64,000 nt of DNA, from NCBI RefSeq assembly GCF_035593305.1, contig NZ_CP141615.1:1736001-1800000 (forward strand), read 5' to 3'. Source of the stretch: Limnochorda sp. L945t (GTDB lineage Bacteria; Bacillota; Limnochordia; Limnochordales; Geochordaceae). Each line of letters begins with the position of its first letter. Position 1 is the first letter of the stretch. This document shows, piece by piece, positions 59,705-64,000 of the stretch. The position numbers were made by a program, and so were the translations under genes. Under the pieces are notes generated by a model, which was not told the origin of the DNA, searched no databases, and was given only the letters and a program-made list of their open reading frames with translations.

Positions 59705-60434
59705 GCTCTACAGGTGCAGCCCTCTCCAGGGACCGCCCCAGGGCCCGCTCCGCCTCCCGGATCACGGGCCAGCGGGCGGCGGCGCAGCGCTTCTGGACGT
59801 TTTGCAGGGCCACCCCGACCTCCGAGGCGGCCGCGGCGTAGGTACCCCGGCGCTCGTAGGCGTCGACGGCCTCCCACTGCGCCTGCGTCCAGCGCTGCAC
59901 GATGGCGTCCACCAGGGAGAGCGTCACGTTGACCCACGCCTCGTGCTCCGGATCCGGGCCCGAAAAGCGCGTCGTCTCGCCCCGCACCTCCCCTGCCCGG
60001 GCCAGGGCTTGCCTGGCCCGGTGGAAGGCCGGCCCATCCATCTCCCACGAGCTGGCCGCCTGCATCGGCGTGTCGATGGTACCCCATCCGATGCCCACGC
60101 GCAGCCTGAGCGCCGGGCGCACCGCCGCCTGGCGGGCCGCCCAGCGGAGCCGGCGCACCATGGCGAACGCCTCGACGCCGGGCACGAGCACGCCCTGCAC
60201 CTCGTCGCCCGCCGCGCCCGAGAAGGGTACCGCGATGAGCCCGGCCCAGGCGCGATTGAACGCCTCGAGGCTCTCGGCGAGGGCCCCCATCAGCGCGCCC
60301 TTCGGCTCGACCGCGCGTGAGCCGATGACGTCCGCCGTGATGACGATCCACCGAGGCTTGCCCGGCTCTTCCGCCGCTCCGGGTGACACGCTGCCGCCCG
60401 CCGCCCGCTCCTCCCCGGCTCGTCCCCCGGCCAC
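59700..60434 (-). CDS. SatD-family protein
   Basis: 244 residues. N-terminal part is the SatD domain (WIVITADVIGSRAVEPKGAL, LIAVPFSGAAGDEVQGVLV, LRVGIGWGTID, AWVNVTLSLVDAIVQRWTQAQ), distantly like a nucleotide cyclase fold. C-terminal helix-turn-helix (YERRGTYAAAASEVGVALQNVQKRC) suggests DNA or RNA binding. Members occur with DUF3307 genes and may regulate them. Its own upstream repeat, and the one before DUF3307, make self-regulation plausible. GTG 60434 is used. The stop lies inside the operator copy 1 region. Confidence 0.85.
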   Translation of the reverse strand: MAGGRAGEERAAGGSVSPGAAEEPGKPRWIVITADVIGSRAVEPKGALMGALAESLEAFNRAWAGLIAVPFSGAAGDEVQGVLVPGVEAFAMVRRLRWAARQAAVRPALRLRVGIGWGTIDTPMQAASSWEMDGPAFHRARQALARAGEVRGETTRFSGPDPEHEAWVNVTLSLVDAIVQRWTQAQWEAVDAYERRGTYAAAASEVGVALQNVQKRCAAARWPVIREAERALGRSLERAAPVER

Positions 60435-60454
60435 GCCGCTTCACCCTTCTCGTG

Positions 60455-60474
60455 GGTAAGTGCGGGCTTTCACC
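60455..60474 (-). promoter_or_regulatory. Candidate operator, copy 2 (before satD)
   Basis: GGTGAA-AGCCCGCAC-TTACC on the minus strand: the same core as copy 1 (GGTGAAA-n-nCCG-n-ACTT), with the right arm one base shorter. It ends 20 bases before the satD start and lies after the stop of the gene at 60498. Confidence 0.55.
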
Positions 60475-60497
60475 CGCGCGATGGTGCACCCTGCCCG

Positions 60498-60986
60498 CTA
60501 CCACGACAGGCCGATGCCTGCCGACGTCTCCCACCAGACGTGCTGCGGCGCGTCGACCGGCACCCGCAACGACGCCCCGAACTGCAGGGCCACGGGCACG
60601 AGCCTCCACTGCTGCCCGGCGTAGAAGCCCACCCACGGCCCACTCGTCCACTGCGGCTCCTCCTTGGGCAGGTTGTACCCGGCCTGGACGCCGAGCTGGC
60701 TCAGGTTGTCCGGTCCCAGGGCCCACAGGTGCCCGGCCCAAAGCGCCTCGAGCTCGTGCGCGCTGCGCTCGAAGGCGACGGCGGCGCCCCACCACTCGCT
60801 ACCCCCGCTCGGGGCCCAGCGCAACTCGATGCCCCCGGGCATACCCGTCCGGGCACGGATCGTCATCAACGCCATCCCCTGGCTCGCCGCGCAGGCGGGC
60901 AAGGCCAGCCCTGCCGCCACAGCGATCGCCACCGCCGCTGCCATGACGAGTGCGCTCCGCCCACCGGTGAATCCCTTCGCTCGCAT
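60498..60986 (-). CDS. Exported hypothetical protein, beta-rich
   Basis: 162 residues, not recognised. Signal peptide (SALVMAAAVAIAVAAGLALPACA) with a probable cleavage near A-C-A; the Cys also fits a loose lipobox (L-P-A-C). The remainder has alternating hydrophobic and polar residues and several Trp/Gly pairs (WWGAAVAFE, SGPWVGFYAGQQWRLVPVALQFGASLRVPV), as in small beta-barrel or outer-surface proteins. ATG 60986 with GGAGGAGG 6 bases upstream is a very strong start. It lies 63 bases ahead of satD. Confidence 0.7.
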   Translation of the reverse strand: MRAKGFTGGRSALVMAAAVAIAVAAGLALPACAASQGMALMTIRARTGMPGGIELRWAPSGGSEWWGAAVAFERSAHELEALWAGHLWALGPDNLSQLGVQAGYNLPKEEPQWTSGPWVGFYAGQQWRLVPVALQFGASLRVPVDAPQHVWWETSAGIGLSW

Positions 60987-61163
60987 CCGAGACCTCCTCC
61001 ACGCCGGGCGTTGAGCCTCGAAGGGCGTTTCGCCACCCGGCGTCGAACTCCCTGGCAGCAGTGGTGAAACTGGCAGCGATGGGCAACAATAAGAGCGTTC
61101 TCCCGGAAAACCCAGGGGTGCCGGCCACCCTCTCCCGACAGCCCCAGTGGAGTGTGACCAGGG

Positions 61164-61457
61164 ATGGCAGGATACCTGTGCGACCACTGCCGATACGACT
61201 ACGGCGACGCCTGTCGCCGGCCCGAGCGCCCCAACGCGCGCCACTGCCCGGACTTCGTCCCCCGGGAAAACCTCTGGACCGCGCCTCCCCCCGTCCAGCT
61301 GTCGGCCAGGGAGTTCCTGGACAGCCTGCCAGTCGTCACCCACGGCGACCATCCGGAGATCCGTTCGGCGGCCCGGGAACGGTGGATACGCCGGATTTTC
61401 GCCGCGGCCGCCATCCTGGGCCTGGCGACGGCCATCCTCTTGACTGCCCTGCGCTGA
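61164..61457 (+). CDS. Small Cys-rich tail-anchored membrane protein
   Basis: 97 residues. The N-terminal Cys cluster C-D-H-C ... D-A-C ... H-C-P-D-F (YLCDHCRYDYGDACRRP then NARHCPDFVPR) could bind zinc. A single C-terminal helix (IFAAAAILGLATAILLTAL) anchors it, so the Cys part should face the cytosol. Divergent from the gene at 60986. Function unknown. Confidence 0.7.
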   Translation: MAGYLCDHCRYDYGDACRRPERPNARHCPDFVPRENLWTAPPPVQLSAREFLDSLPVVTHGDHPEIRSAARERWIRRIFAAAAILGLATAILLTALR

Positions 61458-61509
61458 GCGGGGCTCGCCGCCCGCACTGCTGCCCGGCCGCCTTCCCGGG
61501 GCAAGCCTG

Positions 61510-62148
61510 ATGGCGCACTCCCTGCTCGCGGGCTTCGCACTCGGGGCAGCCGCCATGGCGGCCGTGGCGCCCGTACAGGCCGGCTTTGGGTGGATCCGGG
61601 TGGAGCGGGCTACGGGGCCATCTGCCGCGCCGCCCGCCTCCCGGGCGCTCGGAGCCGTCCTGCTGGTGGCGGCCGCCGCGCTCGCCGAGGAATGGCTGTT
61701 TCGTGGCCTGCTCCTGAGCTTCTTGCGGGGATACGTGGGGAGCGCCGCGGCCATCGCCGTCTCCAGCCTCCTCTTCGGCCTCGCCCACCTCCCCAACGCC
61801 CGCCTCGGCGCCTCGCAGGCGACCGTGCCGCTGCAGCAGGCGACCGGCTTCGTAACGGCGTGCGTCTCGGGATGGGCCTTCTCCGCCATGGTGCTGCGCA
61901 CAGGCGGGCTCAGCATGGCCGTCGGCGCCCACCTCGCCTGGAACCTGGTGCAATGGCCGGTGCTGGGCTTTCCGCTGTACGCGGCGTCCCGGCTCGAGCC
62001 GCTCCTGGTCGGGCTGCTGCCGCCGCACTGGAGGGTGCGCCCCGCAGGCCCCTGGTGGTGGAGCGGCGGGGTCTACGGGGCCGAGGCGAGCATCCTCGCC
62101 GTCCTGGCCTGGCTTGCCCTGGCGCTGGGGATCGGGATAGCTTCATGA
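61510..62148 (+). CDS. CPBP-family intramembrane glutamic endopeptidase
   Basis: 212 residues. Membrane protease of the Abi/CAAX-prenyl-protease-2 (CPBP) group. Motif 1 ALAEEWLFRG holds E-E-x3-R, motif 2 LLFGLAHL holds the His, and motif 3 VGAHLAWNLVQW holds H-x3-N. Around 6 helices. Such proteins modify or cleave membrane proteins, and some serve in immunity or secretion. The next gene may overlap as ATGA. Confidence 0.9.
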   Translation: MAHSLLAGFALGAAAMAAVAPVQAGFGWIRVERATGPSAAPPASRALGAVLLVAAAALAEEWLFRGLLLSFLRGYVGSAAAIAVSSLLFGLAHLPNARLGASQATVPLQQATGFVTACVSGWAFSAMVLRTGGLSMAVGAHLAWNLVQWPVLGFPLYAASRLEPLLVGLLPPHWRVRPAGPWWWSGGVYGAEASILAVLAWLALALGIGIAS

Positions 62149-62168
62149 TCGCGGGAGGTCTCCAAGCG

Positions 62169-63218
62169 GTGTCGACGTTGCTTTCCCCCTACGCTTTGCG
62201 CCGTGTCACGCTGCGTAACCGTATCGTGATGTCTCCTATGTGCCAGTACTCGGCAGGCGAGGACGGGCAGGTCACCGACTGGCACCTCGTCCACTACGGC
62301 AGCCGGGCCGCCGGCGGCGTGGGGCTCGTCATGGTCGAGGCCACGGCCGTCGAGCCTCGCGGCCGCATCAGCACCCAGGATCTGGGGTTGTACGACCCCC
62401 GCCAGCTTCCGGGGTTGCGGCGGCTGGTGGAGTTCATCCACAGCCAGGGCGCGGCCGCGGGGATCCAGATTGCCCACGCCGGGCGCAAGGCGTTCTCCGC
62501 CTCCAAAGGGCGGGGGCCGCAGCATCCGGTCGCGCCCAGCGCCGTTCCCTTCGCCGAGGGCTGGGTAGTGCCCCACGAGCTCTCTGCCGATGAGATGGAC
62601 CGGGTCGCGCAGGCCTTCGTGCAGGCGGCCCGCTGGGCGGCCGAGGTGGGGTTCGACGTGCTGGAGCTCCACGCTGCCCACGGGTACTTGCTCCACGAGT
62701 TCCTGTCGCCCCTCTCCAATCGCCGCGCCGACGAGCACGGGGGAAGCCTGGAAGGGCGCATGCGCTTCCCGGTGCGAGTGGCACGGGCCGTCAGGGAGGC
62801 GTGGCCCCAGGGGCGTCCCATGCTGGTGCGGCTCTCGACGACCGACTGGATCCCCGGCGGCTTCGACGTGGAGCAAGCCGTGGCGGTGGCAAGGGCGCTC
62901 CAGGAGGCCGGCGTCGATGCCATCGACTGCTCGTCCGGGGGCATGGCAGGCGCCGCGGTGGCCGAATACCCCGGGTTCAACGTCCCGGCAGCCCGTCGTC
63001 TCCGTCACGAGGCCAAGATCCCCACGATCGCCGTGGGGCTCATCACCAGGCCCGAGCACGCCGAGGCCATCCTGCGGCAGGGGGACGCCGACCTGGTGGC
63101 CCTGGGCAGGGCGCTGCTGCGGGAGCCTCACTGGCCGCTCCATGCCGCCCGCACCCTCGGCGACGCCGCACCGTGGCCCCGGCAGTACCTGCGCGCAAAA
63201 GAGCGCGTCGACCTCTAA
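62169..63218 (+). CDS. namA: Old Yellow Enzyme, NamA/YqjM-type NADPH dehydrogenase
   Basis: 349 residues. FMN-dependent ene-reductase. Start matches the family: LLSPYALRRVTLRNRIVMSPMCQYSAG, with the redox-active Cys of the YqjM group. QIAHAGRKA, LHAAHGYLLHEFLSPLSNRRADEHGGS (active-site His), IPTIAVGLITRPEHAEAIL and ALGRALLREPHWPLHAAR follow. GTG 62169 is preferred, 10 bases behind GGGAGG and giving the usual N terminus; the ATG at 62145 overlaps the CPBP stop and is an alternative. It probably detoxifies alpha,beta-unsaturated carbonyls. Confidence 0.93.
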   Translation: MSTLLSPYALRRVTLRNRIVMSPMCQYSAGEDGQVTDWHLVHYGSRAAGGVGLVMVEATAVEPRGRISTQDLGLYDPRQLPGLRRLVEFIHSQGAAAGIQIAHAGRKAFSASKGRGPQHPVAPSAVPFAEGWVVPHELSADEMDRVAQAFVQAARWAAEVGFDVLELHAAHGYLLHEFLSPLSNRRADEHGGSLEGRMRFPVRVARAVREAWPQGRPMLVRLSTTDWIPGGFDVEQAVAVARALQEAGVDAIDCSSGGMAGAAVAEYPGFNVPAARRLRHEAKIPTIAVGLITRPEHAEAILRQGDADLVALGRALLREPHWPLHAARTLGDAAPWPRQYLRAKERVDL

Positions 63219-63222
63219 AGAG

Positions 63223-63248
63223 AGCGGGGCCGGCTAGCGGGGCCGGCT
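63223..63248. repeat. Tandem 13-bp duplication
   Basis: AGCGGGGCCGGCT repeated twice in direct succession between two convergent genes. The GC-rich units may form a terminator-like hairpin (each contains GGGCCGGC); no T-run. Confidence 0.6.
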
Positions 63249-64000
63249 AGGAGCCCTGGCGCAGGGCCGCCAGCCACCCCGTACGGCGGGTGAGCAGGAT
63301 CGAGCCCCGGTACACCCGCTCGGCCAGCAAGAGCGTCAGCCACGCCGCCACCAAGGACGTGGCGACGCTGATCAGGATGTGGCTGACCGGTACCGCCGTC
63401 ATGACCAACCGGGTAAACATCGCCATCGGCCCCACGAACGGCACCATCGAGCCGACGACCGCAACCCGGCCTGTCGGGTCGGCCATGCCGACGGCCGCCA
63501 CCATGTAGGCGGCCAGGATCAGCAGCACGGGCGGCCAGACCGTCTGGTTGGCCTCCTCGGGCCGGCTGGCGAGCGAGGCCGAGGCAGCGAACAGCGCCGA
63601 GTAGCTCATGAATCCCAGCAAGAAAAAGAGGATGAGGTACCCCAACAGCCACGGCGGCACCGCCGAAAGCTCCACCGGAAAGCCGACCAGCCGGCTCAGC
63701 TGCTGCTGCAGCGCCGTGCGCTGGATCACCAGCGCCACCGCCGCGGCCGCCCCCCACGCCAGGTACTGCACCAGCGACGTCAGCGACACGCCCAGGAGCT
63801 TGCCGCGCAGGATCTGGGACGGCCGGGCGCCGACCAGTACCATCTCCACGACCCGGTTACCCTTCTCCGCCGCCACCCCGTTGGACACCGCCTGGCCGTA
63901 CAGGATGAGCGTCATGTAGAGGGCGAACATCAACAGGTACGCCATCCAGAAGCTTATCATCTCGCCGAGGTCGGACGCACTCCCGGCCGCCACCGGGGAG
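63247..64000 (-). CDS. ABC-2 type permease, NatB-like, 5' end beyond the window
   Basis: About 250 residues are visible; the gene runs off the right edge. Membrane helices and the motif VAAEKGNRVVEMVLVGARPSQILRGKLLG, near identical in pattern to NatB/ABC-2 exporters that extrude Na+ or drugs, are seen, followed by SYSALFAASASLASRPEEANQTVWPP and PFVGPMAMFTRL. The companion ATPase is presumably further right. Stop at 63247. Confidence 0.88.
   Translation of the reverse strand, partial: SPVAAGSASDLGEMISFWMAYLLMFALYMTLILYGQAVSNGVAAEKGNRVVEMVLVGARPSQILRGKLLGVSLTSLVQYLAWGAAAAVALVIQRTALQQQLSRLVGFPVELSAVPPWLLGYLILFFLLGFMSYSALFAASASLASRPEEANQTVWPPVLLILAAYMVAAVGMADPTGRVAVVGSMVPFVGPMAMFTRLVMTAVPVSHILISVATSLVAAWLTLLLAERVYRGSILLTRRTGWLAALRQGS

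Overview
The window is very GC-rich, densely coded DNA from a bacterium. Several features point to a spore-forming, high-GC Firmicutes lineage of the Limnochordia, Symbiobacterium or Thermaerobacter kind. It carries a spore-germination receptor locus (GerA, GerB and GerC relatives), a CIRCE-controlled groESL operon, a phosphosulfolactate synthase like the one thought to supply spore sulfolactate, a Ku/LigD end-joining operon and sigma-A type promoters. The placement is an inference from gene content; no rRNA is present. About 60 protein genes, two tRNAs, one ISLre2-type insertion sequence and several regulatory RNAs or sites can be supported. Gaps are short, and no gene-free stretch much exceeds 300 bases.

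Layout. 1-2.2 kb: 3' end of a glycerate kinase, a membrane-anchored unknown, and a HEPN-like/CBS protein. 2.2-5.1 kb: a VIT1/CCC1 metal transporter, tRNA-Asp and tRNA-Val, and an ISLre2 element. 5.1-8.5 kb: GreA, then Ku, stand-alone DNA ligase and stand-alone LigD-type polymerase in one operon. 8.5-12.6 kb, minus strand: carbamate kinase, malate dehydrogenase, phosphosulfolactate synthase and an Mrp-type Fe-S carrier. 12.6-14.7 kb: promoter, CIRCE and groES-groEL. 14.8-19.7 kb: a hydrolase-like protein without its nucleophile, a PC4-like protein, a GNAT/acyl-CoA-synthetase fusion and a VKOR-DsbA fusion. 19.8-28.2 kb: alpha-glucan phosphorylase, a HypE/AIR-synthase relative, a thioesterase, glycolate oxidase GlcD/GlcF and a degenerate YchF-like protein.

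28.3-32.1 kb: a copper-ATPase operon behind a palindromic CsoR-like operator, and a ureohydrolase-fold protein. 32.1-37.1 kb: the germination locus. 37.2-45 kb: a heme-copper-oxidase-like membrane protein, two exported proteins, a two-component system, an MFS exporter and an M24 peptidase. 45.06-47.1 kb: a clear fluoride riboswitch with its intrinsic terminator, followed by a Cys-rich DUF6062-like protein, the fluoride channel CrcB/FluC and, convergent, a DUF190 protein. 47.2-52 kb: a secreted hydrolase, a ferredoxin and an ABC exporter. 52-55.1 kb: a lactate-utilisation operon with LutB and LutC fused in one chain. 55.2-60.4 kb: SatD, DUF3307, a CHASE2-adenylate cyclase, a coiled-coil/Gly-rich exported protein and a FecR-domain protein, with a repeated candidate operator and a CRP-like palindrome. 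60.5-64 kb: small exported or membrane proteins, a CPBP protease, an Old Yellow Enzyme and the end of an ABC-2 permease.

Most interesting: (i) the fluoride riboswitch places an uncharacterised Cys-rich DUF6062-like protein first in the fluoride-response unit; (ii) the satD-DUF3307-cyclase-FecR cluster has two copies of one inverted-repeat element, each upstream of satD or DUF3307, and a TGTGA-N6-TCACA site at the end of the cyclase gene. Both are read directly from the sequence; the functional meaning is inferred.
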